A DNA stretch of 64,000 nucleotides from Oscillospiraceae bacterium (GTDB taxonomy: Bacteria > Bacillota > Clostridia > Oscillospirales > Ruminococcaceae), in contig JAGAWT010000025.1 of assembly GCA_018110985.1 (NCBI GenBank), positions 91,970 to 155,969 on the forward strand, read 5' to 3'. Below are positions 43,384-51,755 of the stretch, one piece after another. Under the pieces are notes generated by a model. That model ran no database searches. It saw only the letters and a program-made list of their open reading frames with translations, and was not told where the DNA came from. The position numbers were made by a program, and so were the translations under genes. Positions within the stretch are counted from its first letter, which is position 1. Every line of letters starts with the position of its first letter.

Positions 43384-43891
43384 CAAACTCATCTCCCAAC
43401 TGCTTTTTCAGCAAATTTCTTCCCCTGGCAAGTCTGGTCCCCACGGTGGCTTTCGGGATCCTCAGCACGGAGGCGATATTTTCAAGGCTCATCTCCTCGA
43501 AATAGTACAGATGCAGGACCGTCCTGTACTTTTCGGGCAGGGAAAGCACCTTGTCCCTGATGTACTCCGTGCCGTCCGACTGCATATTCCCCCGTGTGTC
43601 AGGCGTATTCTCAATGATCTGCTCATCAAGAGGTGCCGAGAGCCTTATCCTTGCGGACATGACATGGTTCTTGCACTTGTTGGCGGCGACTCTGAAAAGC
43701 CATGCCTTTTCGTGCTCCGCACTGTCAAAATCCGGAGAGGATCTCACAAGCTCGCAGAAGGTGTCCTCCGCAAGATCCTCGGCATCGGTCATATTTTTCA
43801 CATAGGAATAGCACAGTCGTATAAGGGCATCGGAGTAGGTATCAAGTATGTAGCGGAAATATTCGTCTCCGCTGCTGTAATTATGATACAT
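43376..43891 (-). CDS. ECF-type RNA polymerase sigma factor
   Basis: 171 residues from the ATG at 43891 (MYHNYSSGDEYF), with GGAG seven bases upstream; the longer open frame to 44020 has no support. Region 2 (ILDTYSDALIRLCYSYVKNMTDAEDLAEDTFCELV) and region 4 (LSLPEKYRTVLHLYYFEEMSLENIASVLRIPKATVGTRLARGR, shown here in overlapping parts) are complete; sigma-70 region 3 is missing as in group 4. The downstream overlapping gene is the likely anti-sigma factor. Confidence 0.9.
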   Translation of the reverse strand: MYHNYSSGDEYFRYILDTYSDALIRLCYSYVKNMTDAEDLAEDTFCELVRSSPDFDSAEHEKAWLFRVAANKCKNHVMSARIRLSAPLDEQIIENTPDTRGNMQSDGTEYIRDKVLSLPEKYRTVLHLYYFEEMSLENIASVLRIPKATVGTRLARGRNLLKKQLGDEFDV

Positions 43892-44053
43892 ATATCTTCT
43901 CCGCACTCTTGAGATGCAGACCCATTTTCTCTCTTTAAATAAATACAAACGGACCTGCCGGTTTTTTTCATTTTCCGGTAAATAAATCGTGATCTCCGGA
44001 AAAATCGGCATTATGCACAATTGCTATAAGGCAAATTTGTGCAAATCAACGTG

Positions 44054-44851
44054 TCAATATCTGTCAAAAAATGCCTTCAGCCTGTCTTTGAAATCGGGGG
44101 CTTCATCGTAGACCGCATGACCGCAGTCCTTGAAGACATAAAGCTCACATCCCGTCTTATACGCAGCTTCGGTGACGGCATCTGCGGAAAGCACCCTGTC
44201 ATTTCCGCCTGCTACCACATATAAAGGGCATTTCACTCTGTCAAGGTCGTCATAGGTATTAAAGTCCGCAAGACTTTTCCCAAGGCGGACAAACCTTTCC
44301 AGATCCTTGTCTGTGACCATACGGGCAAGAGTCATGAAGGCATCCCTTACACGGTCGAGCTCCTCCCCTGTATACAGCCTTTCCGCAAAGCTCGTGCAGA
44401 GGGCTTCCGCATCACCCCTGGCCGCAAGCCTCAGCCACTCTGCCACACCGCTGTCCTCACCTATCGCAGATGAACGTGAGGGGGATGAGGCTATGGCTGC
44501 GCATTTCACAAGGTCCTGTTCATGCTCTGCCATATACTGTGCCATAACACCGCCCTGGGACGCACCGAAAACGTAGGCATCGGTGATACCGAGGGCTCTG
44601 ATGCACTCTGCCGTCTCATGCGCCATATCCGTGATGGTATAGCCCCGGGGCACATCCTCCCTGCGGTCAAAGACCCACACCGTGTAGTCCTCCTCAAAGA
44701 CCGAATAGGCGCCTGCCACTGCCTGCGCCGTTACCGAAACAGGGATAATGCTCAGCCCGGGCAGCATCACAAAGTTTCTCTTTCCTCTTCCGAAGAAAAA
44801 ATACTTCATGGAAACATTTCCCGCCGTAACTGTCCTTACCTCAATACTCAT
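44054..44851 (-). CDS. Alpha/beta hydrolase
   Basis: 265 residues from the ATG at 44851, which overlaps the methyltransferase stop by ATGA and has AAGGA upstream. Alpha/beta hydrolase fold with the nucleophile elbow FGASQGG, acid Asp in VVAGGNDRVL and His in KDCGHAVYDE. Substrate unknown. Last gene of the yfhO-SDR-methyltransferase cluster; 162 non-coding bases separate it from the sigma gene. Confidence 0.85.
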   Translation of the reverse strand: MSIEVRTVTAGNVSMKYFFFGRGKRNFVMLPGLSIIPVSVTAQAVAGAYSVFEEDYTVWVFDRREDVPRGYTITDMAHETAECIRALGITDAYVFGASQGGVMAQYMAEHEQDLVKCAAIASSPSRSSAIGEDSGVAEWLRLAARGDAEALCTSFAERLYTGEELDRVRDAFMTLARMVTDKDLERFVRLGKSLADFNTYDDLDRVKCPLYVVAGGNDRVLSADAVTEAAYKTGCELYVFKDCGHAVYDEAPDFKDRLKAFFDRY

Positions 44852-45456
44852 TTCTGTTCCTTCGTTATTATCGCCACTGCACACGGGATCCTTCCCCATG
44901 CGATCTCATACCGTACTTTTTCAAAGCCCATATCCTCAAAGAACCTCTTGTAGCTTTCAAGATCAAATTTTCTCTTGAATTCTACTCCTGCCGTCTCAAA
45001 GACCTTGACGGCGAACTTTTCGCTGTTTCCTTCATCTAAGTTTATGTATGTGGGGATGATGACCTTTCCCCCTGTCCTGCACACTCTGAGCAGCTCCTTT
45101 ACGGCTGCCTTCGGGTCATCCAGCAGATGTATCACATTTCCTGCGATCACCTTGTCAAAGCGTTCATCACGGCTGTTGATGTGCATTATGTCCGCCTTCG
45201 TAACGATAACATTGTCAAATTTTCTGCACTTTGCGGCACACTTTTTCCTCATGCCCGCCGAAACATCCGTAGCATAGAGCTTTTTGCAGCGTGGAGCCAC
45301 ATAAACACTTATGGCTCCCGTACCGCAGGCACACTCAAGCACAGTGTCACCGCTCTCTATCTCTCCGGCAACTATCTTTCCCGTTTCGGTGTAGACCCTG
45401 CCGTTGTAAATGCTCTCCGTCAGATCGTAAACAGGAGAGAACACATCCCATGTCAT
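44848..45456 (-). CDS. Class I SAM-dependent methyltransferase
   Basis: 202 residues from the ATG at 45456 (MTWDVFSPVYDL; AAAGGA upstream). SAM-binding motif VLECACGTGAISVYVA, acidic residue of motif II in YATDVS, and NVIHLLDDP. UbiE/Coq5-like or small-molecule methyltransferase by appearance; the substrate is not recognisable. Located between the SDR and hydrolase genes. Confidence 0.85.
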   Translation of the reverse strand: MTWDVFSPVYDLTESIYNGRVYTETGKIVAGEIESGDTVLECACGTGAISVYVAPRCKKLYATDVSAGMRKKCAAKCRKFDNVIVTKADIMHINSRDERFDKVIAGNVIHLLDDPKAAVKELLRVCRTGGKVIIPTYINLDEGNSEKFAVKVFETAGVEFKRKFDLESYKRFFEDMGFEKVRYEIAWGRIPCAVAIITKEQK

Positions 45457-45473
45457 TTTATCGTTTCCTTTCC

Positions 45474-46175
45474 TCAATGGCCGAAAAGCCCGTTTATCCC
45501 CAGCACCTGACCCGTAACAAAGGAGGCTGCGGGAGATGCAAGGAAGACTGCACCGCAGGCTATGTCCTCCGGTGTGCCCAGTCTGCCCACGGGAGTTTCC
45601 TCCGCCAGTTCCTTCAGAACCTCATCATCAAAGACCCTTACCATATCCGTGTCTATCACTCCCGGTGCTATACAGTTGACCGTTATCCCCGACGGAGCCA
45701 GTTCCTTTGCAAGTGCCTTGGTAAAGCCTATCACCGCCGCCTTTGCGGCACTGTAATGCACCTCGCAGGAGGCACCCACCTCTCCCCACACCGAGGAGAT
45801 GTTTATGATGCGCCCGTATTTCTCATGCACCATTGACGGCACAAAGGCATGGCAGAAGTTGTACACGCCCTTAACATTCACATCGAACATATCATCCCAC
45901 ATTTGTGGGGTAATGTCGGTAAAGAGAGCTTCCTCTGCGATCCCCGCATTGTTCACCAGCACATGGGCGCCGTGGAGCTCCTCTGCCAGTTCGTGTACGG
46001 CATCATAGTCCCTCACGTCGCATTTCAGCATCGCAATGCCCTTCCGCCGCATTTTTTCAGCCTCTTCCCCGGAGTGGATATAGGTGCCGGTCACATCATA
46101 ACCCTGTTTTAAAAGAGCCTCTGCCACTGCCTTTCCTATGCCCCGTGAAGCCCCTGTTACCACTGCCTTCATCAT
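45474..46175 (-). CDS. Short-chain dehydrogenase/reductase (FabG-like)
   Basis: 233 residues. TGASRGIGKAVAEAL cofactor loop, NNAGIAEEA, Ser in INISSVWG and YSAAK catalytic pair, ending GQVLGINGLFGH. Although FabG-like, it is outside the fatty acid operon and lacks an acyl carrier gene nearby, so the substrate is open. Its ATG overlaps the yfhO-like stop (ATGA). Confidence 0.88.
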   Translation of the reverse strand: MMKAVVTGASRGIGKAVAEALLKQGYDVTGTYIHSGEEAEKMRRKGIAMLKCDVRDYDAVHELAEELHGAHVLVNNAGIAEEALFTDITPQMWDDMFDVNVKGVYNFCHAFVPSMVHEKYGRIINISSVWGEVGASCEVHYSAAKAAVIGFTKALAKELAPSGITVNCIAPGVIDTDMVRVFDDEVLKELAEETPVGRLGTPEDIACGAVFLASPAASFVTGQVLGINGLFGH

Positions 46176-49039
46176 ACGCTTTTTGCTGCCTCTTCAGCCT
46201 TCTGCTTCTCATCCGCCTTTTTGTCCATTTTCTCCAGCATGATGATGAGAAACAGCGCCACGAGCCCTGCTGCCGTAAATATGATACCGGTCACAAGACC
46301 CTCAGGCACAAATCTCATCTCTATGTCGTGATCCCCCGCCGTGAGAGGGACACCGATAAGGGCATCGCAGACCTTTACAGGCTCGGTCTTTACACCGTCC
46401 ACATAGATGGTCCAACCGGGCTCCCAGCTTATGGTGGTAAACATTATGCCGTCCTTTGCGGCGTTTATGGTGCCTTTCAGGTGATCCTCCTTAAACTCCG
46501 TCACCTTCATCCCGTGCTCTGCCACCTTCTGTATATCCTCTTTGAACCGCTGCTCGTCAAGGTAGTAGAAGAGCTTGTCCTTGAAAAGGACTTCGTTTTT
46601 CTCCTCGGTGACAGTCACTATAAAGGAAAACTCCTCGCCCGGCTCAAAACGGCCGAGAGTCTGCACCACCATGTTTCCGCCCTCAAAGTAGAAGTCAAGG
46701 AATTCCTTGTTGAGCCAGAGGTTTACCTTTCTTTCATAGGAGGAGGGCATATAGAAGTACATCATATCAGATGTGGGAGCCTTTACGGTATATTCTATAT
46801 GGCAGTTCTTCCCAACTTCGATGGGAACATACTTGGTATGAGCCCCGTAGCTCGACTGCTTTGCGTTTTCAGGCTTTGTGTCCTTTACTCTCACCTGTCT
46901 GAAATACCTTACCTCCTCGTCTCCCAGTATGTGGGAAAGAAGAGTGTTCTGGTTCTCAAAGGGGTTGTTCAGATCGAAGGACACATCCAGCACGGAATTA
47001 TCTGCCATAAATGCCACAGGCAGCGCATAGGGGTTTTCGTAGACCGCAAATATCTCCTTTTCGTCCTCATTGGTGAGGAGCAGCTTGTCATAGGATTTGT
47101 CCTCCGGTATCTTGTCCTCGGAAATATCCCCCTTGTCGGTTATGTACTTTATGCCCAGGATAGCATCTGTGATATAGGTAGCTCCCTTGTACTTGATGTA
47201 GTGTCCGCCGTAGGAAAAGCCCATCCTGCGCAGGAATTCAATGGGGGCGGAATTCAAGGTGGAGCTTGAATGGGATATACCGAAGGTACCCATGGCAAGA
47301 GAATCGTTGACTGTACGGTGATAGTTGCTCTCTATGCGGTAAAAGCCGCTTTCGGAGAACGGATCCGCATCATAGATCATTTCGGCAGTCTCTCTTCCCA
47401 GAGTGATATACCTGTTATAGGATGAATATTTTGAATAGTGCACATCATTGTCTATGGCAAAGAGGGTGGAGAGAGTGGAGCCGAAAAGCTCGCCTGTGAT
47501 GAATATCCCCAGCACATAGGTGAGGATGACCCTTGCATGGCGGGAGGATATCTTCACGAACCTGAGCACCAGTGCATACACAGCGGTAAATACAGCCGCA
47601 TACCAGGTGGAGAGCCAGAGATCCACGCCATCGTATTCCTGCCTTGATACCCAGAATATGAATATCAGCAGGCAGACCGCCGTCCCAAGGAGCTCCTTCA
47701 GGGTTATGCCCGAAAGCCGTTCAAAGGTCTGTGCGCCCATGATAAGGAGCACGAAGCTGAAACAGAAGCTGTACCTGTACGGCAGCCAGTTCGGCACCTG
47801 AAGACCATGCCAGAGAAGGTCAACGGTGGAAAGGTACATAGATGCCAGAAGAACGGTGAGCACCGCTCCCAATCCCATTTTTTCACGGAAGCGTATACGG
47901 TCGTTGAGGAAGAAAAGAGGCAGCAGTATCACCGTTATCACACCGCAGTAGATGACAGGCGATCCCTCGGGACGGCAGGTGTCATATACATTGGGGAGAA
48001 GGTTCTTAAAGAAATCAAGGAAGTCAAACTGCGCCTTCACGGAATAGTCGGGCTTTGTAAAGGAGAATTTACCGAGAGAAAGGGAGTAGTAGAGGGGAAT
48101 CAGCACCCAGCCCGCCAAAAAGGCGGAAACTATGCCGCCTGTGGCAAAGCGCAGGCCGCAGGTGAAGAAGCTGCCCACGGACAGCTTGTAGTCCTTCTTT
48201 GCCGCAAAGTAATAATAAAGGAAGTATATGCAGGAGAATATGGCTATCATCAGACCTATGTAGAAATGAGCCACAAACATGAGGGACAGAGGTATGATGA
48301 AAGCCAGCCACTTTCCCTTGTCCACCAGCTTTTCTATACCTGTGACTATAAAGGGCAGGTAGATAAGGCCGTCCAGCCACATGGGGTTCATGAGCTGCAC
48401 TATCATGTAAGCCATAAGTGCGTACATAAGGGCAAAGAGGAAGGATGTGCTGCGTCTGCACCTGCGCTGCTTCGTAAGGTACAGAAAGAAGGACACAGCC
48501 GCCGTACCCACTTTGCAGAGCTGAAGGATGAGTATGGATTCCGTCATGATCGAGCGGGGCAGCAGCAAGGGTATTATCATAAAGGGGCTTGCCATATAAT
48601 AGGCAAACATACCCATGGTCTCTCCGCTGAGATTTCGGCTCCAGGAATTGAACAGGCTGCCATTCCCGTGAAGGGCGTCCCTGAGATTCTCGTAGTAGTA
48701 CACATACTGCCCGTTGAGATCCAGCACCAGTACCGACTGATCCCCGAAGGGATGCACTCCGAATACTCCGTAGGCTGCAAAAAGCACTATAGCAGGCAGC
48801 AGAAAAACAGCTATGTATATACCGTATTTCCTGAAAAAGCGTCCGAATCGTCCCGGCTTTTTGGCTGTCTTTTCACCCTTGGCAGAGCTCTCCGGGGAGG
48901 CACTGTCCGCACCGGCGGCTTCTCCGCCCGTGCTTTCCGAAAGGGTTGGTGTGTTTTCGGAAGAGGATGCTGCCTCTGTGGCAGATGCAGTATTTTCCTG
49001 TGGGGTAGGCTCCCCTATATTGAGATTTTCAGTTTCCAT
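46172..49039 (-). CDS. YfhO-family multi-spanning membrane protein
   Basis: 955 residues. After a disordered Ser/Thr/Glu-rich N-terminus (about 1-65), about a dozen membrane helices and a large extracytoplasmic domain follow, closing with one more helix before a charged tail. Typical YfhO sequences are PFGDQSVLVLDLNGQYVYYY and SWSRNLSGETMGMFAYY near the first loops. YfhO relatives are GT-C-like and have been linked to glycosylation of wall polymers such as lipoteichoic acid. First gene of a four-gene cluster, with its own promoter. Confidence 0.85.
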   Translation of the reverse strand: METENLNIGEPTPQENTASATEAASSSENTPTLSESTGGEAAGADSASPESSAKGEKTAKKPGRFGRFFRKYGIYIAVFLLPAIVLFAAYGVFGVHPFGDQSVLVLDLNGQYVYYYENLRDALHGNGSLFNSWSRNLSGETMGMFAYYMASPFMIIPLLLPRSIMTESILILQLCKVGTAAVSFFLYLTKQRRCRRSTSFLFALMYALMAYMIVQLMNPMWLDGLIYLPFIVTGIEKLVDKGKWLAFIIPLSLMFVAHFYIGLMIAIFSCIYFLYYYFAAKKDYKLSVGSFFTCGLRFATGGIVSAFLAGWVLIPLYYSLSLGKFSFTKPDYSVKAQFDFLDFFKNLLPNVYDTCRPEGSPVIYCGVITVILLPLFFLNDRIRFREKMGLGAVLTVLLASMYLSTVDLLWHGLQVPNWLPYRYSFCFSFVLLIMGAQTFERLSGITLKELLGTAVCLLIFIFWVSRQEYDGVDLWLSTWYAAVFTAVYALVLRFVKISSRHARVILTYVLGIFITGELFGSTLSTLFAIDNDVHYSKYSSYNRYITLGRETAEMIYDADPFSESGFYRIESNYHRTVNDSLAMGTFGISHSSSTLNSAPIEFLRRMGFSYGGHYIKYKGATYITDAILGIKYITDKGDISEDKIPEDKSYDKLLLTNEDEKEIFAVYENPYALPVAFMADNSVLDVSFDLNNPFENQNTLLSHILGDEEVRYFRQVRVKDTKPENAKQSSYGAHTKYVPIEVGKNCHIEYTVKAPTSDMMYFYMPSSYERKVNLWLNKEFLDFYFEGGNMVVQTLGRFEPGEEFSFIVTVTEEKNEVLFKDKLFYYLDEQRFKEDIQKVAEHGMKVTEFKEDHLKGTINAAKDGIMFTTISWEPGWTIYVDGVKTEPVKVCDALIGVPLTAGDHDIEMRFVPEGLVTGIIFTAAGLVALFLIIMLEKMDKKADEKQKAEEAAKSV

Positions 49040-49089
49040 AAAGGCTCACTTTCACTTTGTTATAGTCTGCAAAAAAGCATACACAATTT

Positions 49090-49118
49090 AGTATATCACA
49101 TCCCGAGCACAAATGCAA
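49090..49118 (-). promoter_or_regulatory. Promoter of the yfhO-like cluster
   Basis: Minus strand TTGCAT (49118-49113), 17-bp spacer, TATACT (49095-49090). Confidence 0.65.
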
Positions 49119-49212
49119 GAAAAATATTCGTGACTGCCGGACCCTGTACTTTGCAATATAAAATGTCACAAAGACCCGGAGATCTACCCCCGCAGAGAGT
49201 TTACTTATTGTC

Positions 49213-49253
49213 AAAAAGGTCGGATATACGCATCAAAATGCGTGTATCCGACC
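49213..49253 (-). terminator. Terminator after the TSCPD gene
   Basis: A 16-bp stem (GGTCGGATA...TATCCGACC with one G-T pair) around a 4-nt loop, followed on the minus strand by TTTTT. Confidence 0.88.
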
Positions 49254-49274
49254 CTGACGATCATCATACCTGAT

Positions 49275-49529
49275 TCATCCCTGAGCAAGTGCCGCTTCAA
49301 GAGCCCGTGCGAACTGATCTGCGCAGGAAGTGCCCCTGCCCTTGCAGTCATTGCCTTTCAGGATAGAGATTATCTTCTCTGCGTCCTGTCCCTCCACCAG
49401 CTTGGATATGGCTTTCAGGTTCCCGTTGCAGCCGTTCACAAAGCTGACACCGCTTATCTTCCCCTCATCCAGAGAAAAGTGTATCTCTCTGGCACAGACG
49501 CCAACCGGGTTATAGGTATATTCCTTCAT
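49275..49529 (-). CDS. TSCPD-domain small protein
   Basis: 84 residues, the family of free-standing TSCPD proteins related to the C-terminal piece of some ribonucleotide reductases. Visible are the cysteines in VGVCAREI, NGCNGNLKAI and GNDCKGRGTSCADQF; the last contains the name-giving GTSCAD motif. It probably binds metal or nucleotide, but the function is unknown. It follows the PH-domain gene by 9 nt and ends in a strong terminator. Confidence 0.82.
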   Translation of the reverse strand: MKEYTYNPVGVCAREIHFSLDEGKISGVSFVNGCNGNLKAISKLVEGQDAEKIISILKGNDCKGRGTSCADQFARALEAALAQG

Positions 49530-49538
49530 ATTTACCGT

Positions 49539-49982
49539 CTACCTTTCGTTATCGTAGTCGTTGTCCTGATCGTATAAGTCATCATGATCATATCCGTGAT
49601 CGGGGTGGTGTGGCATGGGCATACCTGCGGCGTACATATCACGGCCTCTGATATTATACCTGTCCCTTGCCTTTTCCACTGCCTCATCCAGCAGCTTCAT
49701 AAACTCTCTCGGAGCCCTTACAGACTTTACTTCCTTAACAGGGGTGTCGTTGTCCTTCACATTGATGATAATGGTACCGCAGCCGAATATCCTCTGCCCC
49801 ATGGGGAGGACCAGTTTTTTGTCAATGACCCTGTAAAGGTCGAATTCATCCTCCTCTATGGAGAAAAAACCCTTTCTTGTGATAAACTTCTTTTCCGTAA
49901 GGATGTAGCGTGTAAATGAAAGCGGCAGTCCGAAAAGGGTATGCTTCTTGTCTGTCCAGATGTGTTCTATATCAAGTTTCAT
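49539..49982 (-). CDS. Bacterial PH-domain protein with His/Asp-rich tail
   Basis: 147 residues. The first about 105 form a bPH_2/YdbT-like domain (LSFTRYILTEKKFITRKGF ... FDLYRVIDKKLVL ... GTIIINVKD). The C-terminal tail is nearly all His, Asp, Tyr, Pro and Gly (PMPHHPDHGYDHDDLYDQDN in part), which could bind metal. No membrane span. It lies between element copy 4 and the TSCPD gene. Confidence 0.7.
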   Translation of the reverse strand: MKLDIEHIWTDKKHTLFGLPLSFTRYILTEKKFITRKGFFSIEEDEFDLYRVIDKKLVLPMGQRIFGCGTIIINVKDNDTPVKEVKSVRAPREFMKLLDEAVEKARDRYNIRGRDMYAAGMPMPHHPDHGYDHDDLYDQDNDYDNER

Positions 49983-50038
49983 AGATCTATCTCCTGTTTT
50001 GTGATCATCCTATGGCTTTTCGGGGCTTGCCCCGCATT

Positions 50039-50143
50039 ATACTGATCCTTCCTCTATGTATAGACGATCTCCAAGCCTCAGATCCCTTATATTCAAGCAT
50101 TTGCGGCTTGTTTCTTGTCTATACATCGGTCAGAGATCAGTAT
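50039..50143 (-). repeat. 105-bp palindromic element, copy 4 (inverted orientation)
   Basis: Reverse orientation to copies 1-3 and the same 105-bp length. It reaches into the DUF4186 gene: that gene's stop codon and the codons before it lie inside the element. Mismatches are one in the 12-bp stem and one in the 5-bp stem. No terminator hairpin with a T run is visible for the DUF4186 gene. Confidence 0.88.
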
Positions 50144-50495
50144 TATTCATGTTCCTTTCTATCCATGCAAGGAGCAGGCGGACTATCCTCTGCTGTTCGT
50201 CTGCCGTCAGAGCACGTCCCTTCGGCACCCTGTACCACTTTTCAAGGCAGCCTCTGCAGCAGCAGGCACAGGCGTGCTGTGCCTTGAACACGGGATGCCC
50301 TCTGAAAGGGGTCTGCTTTCCGTCATTCGGTATAAAGGCAGGCGCCAGACGCTCTCTCACAAAGTCCTCGCAGTGGCGGCGGAGGGTTTCCCCGCCTATC
50401 CTTTTGATGTAGGCAATATCCTTTCCGTTCAGGGAAAAGGAGGAGCGAAACTTTGACCTTGACAGCTTTGACAGCGCCTCATCCACAGTCTGCAC
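50130..50495 (-). CDS. DUF4186-family protein
   Basis: 121 residues of a conserved uncharacterised family: RSKFRSSFSLNGKDIAYI, RLAPAFIPNDGKQTPFRGHPVF and QHACACCCRGCLEKWY, the last with four closely spaced Cys and a His suited to metal binding. The start is a GTG at 50495 with GGAG eight bases upstream. The final residues (about NTDL) and the stop are encoded by palindromic element copy 4, so the native C-terminus was probably altered or fixed by the element. Confidence 0.8.
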   Translation of the reverse strand: MQTVDEALSKLSRSKFRSSFSLNGKDIAYIKRIGGETLRRHCEDFVRERLAPAFIPNDGKQTPFRGHPVFKAQHACACCCRGCLEKWYRVPKGRALTADEQQRIVRLLLAWIERNMNNTDL

Positions 50496-50531
50496 CCTAT
50501 CATCTCCCCGCTCAACTCAGGATGTTATCTC

Positions 50532-51494
50532 TCATATGGCCACAAAGCCGTAATTCCTGAGTATGGCAAATGCCATGTACGCCACATAAAGGAATACCAG
50601 CAGGATACCTTGTATCCTTGTGATCTTCAGCCCCGTCAGGGAGAAAACAAAGCAGATGACAGTAAATACCGTGAGTATTACGGAATCCACCAGGCTGTCA
50701 TGAGCATTTGCACCCAGCTCTATGGGGGATATAAGTCCGGATATGCCTATGATACCCAGCACGTTGAAGAGGTTTGAGCCGACAACATTTCCCACTGCCA
50801 TATCGTTTTCGCCCTTTTTGGTGGCTGTGATGGATGTGACAAGCTCCGGGAGCGAGGTGCCCACGGCGCAGATGGTAAGTCCCACAAGAGTTTCGCTCAT
50901 ACCCGCAGCAAGAGCTATCGCCTGCGCATTGTCAACCACAAGGTCGCCGCCTATGACGATACCCGCAGCGCCGCCTATAATGAACAGAGCACATTTCAGG
51001 GGCGAAAAATCAGCAGGAGGTTCATCCTCCGTAGGGTTCGACTTTGCGGCACGAATGGAAAAGATGATGTAGGCAATGAGCCCCGCAAAAAGAATGAAGC
51101 CGAAAAGCCTTGTAATGCCGTTTGAAACCAGTAAAAACACCATAAACAGCACAACAGCCGCAATATTAACGGGGAAATCCCTTTTTATAACGTCCTTGTT
51201 CACGGCTATGGGTGCGATAGCTGCACAAACGCCCAGCACCACCATCATATTGAAGATGTTGGAACCTATAACATTACTGATGGCAAGTGCATTGGAGCCC
51301 TTTATGGAGGATGATACGCTGACCGCCATCTCCGGGGCGGATGTACCCATCGCCACAATGGTAAGTCCCACTATAAGAGAGGGTATCTTCAGCTTTCTCG
51401 CCAGGGAAGCGGCACCGTCCACAAAAAAGTCCGCTCCCTTGATAAGGGCAACAAATCCCACCACAAGCAGCAGGATATTCAGAAGGATATTCAT
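50532..51494 (-). CDS. Calcium/sodium antiporter (CaCA family, YrbG-like)
   Basis: 320 residues with ten or so membrane helices. Both alpha repeats are present: VGLTIVAMGTSAPEMAVS with SNVIGSNIFNM, and VGLTICAVGTSLPELVTS with GNVVGSNLFNVLG. Cation/proton or Na/Ca exchange across the inner membrane. RBS GGAGG and a consensus promoter upstream. Confidence 0.92.
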   Translation of the reverse strand: MNILLNILLLVVGFVALIKGADFFVDGAASLARKLKIPSLIVGLTIVAMGTSAPEMAVSVSSSIKGSNALAISNVIGSNIFNMMVVLGVCAAIAPIAVNKDVIKRDFPVNIAAVVLFMVFLLVSNGITRLFGFILFAGLIAYIIFSIRAAKSNPTEDEPPADFSPLKCALFIIGGAAGIVIGGDLVVDNAQAIALAAGMSETLVGLTICAVGTSLPELVTSITATKKGENDMAVGNVVGSNLFNVLGIIGISGLISPIELGANAHDSLVDSVILTVFTVICFVFSLTGLKITRIQGILLVFLYVAYMAFAILRNYGFVAI

Positions 51495-51530
51495 TCACCA
51501 GACCTCCGTTTAATATTAAAACATACTACT

Positions 51531-51559
51531 ATTTTATTCTTTTATCCTTCTTTTGTCAA
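51531..51559 (-). promoter_or_regulatory. Promoter of the cation antiporter gene
   Basis: Minus strand TTGACA (51559-51554), 17-bp spacer, TAAAAT (51536-51531). Confidence 0.8.
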
Positions 51560-51686
51560 TATCCCCGGTACAATTTTTAATCTGTTTTTTATAAAAACGG
51601 CCGATCCCCGCTGCCGCTCCGTGAAACTTCTGCATTTTAGCCATATTTCAAAGCCTTTACATACCTAAAAATCGTTTCAACAGCCA

Positions 51687-51716
51687 TTGACAATTATCCT
51701 TGTGATATGTTAAAAT
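51687..51716 (+). promoter_or_regulatory. Promoter of the phosphofructokinase operon
   Basis: TTGACA (51687-51692), 18-bp spacer, TAAAAT (51711-51716), 40 bases before the ATG. Confidence 0.75.
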
Positions 51717-51755
51717 AAATATCGGTTTCAATTATTTTAAAGCAAAGGAGATATC

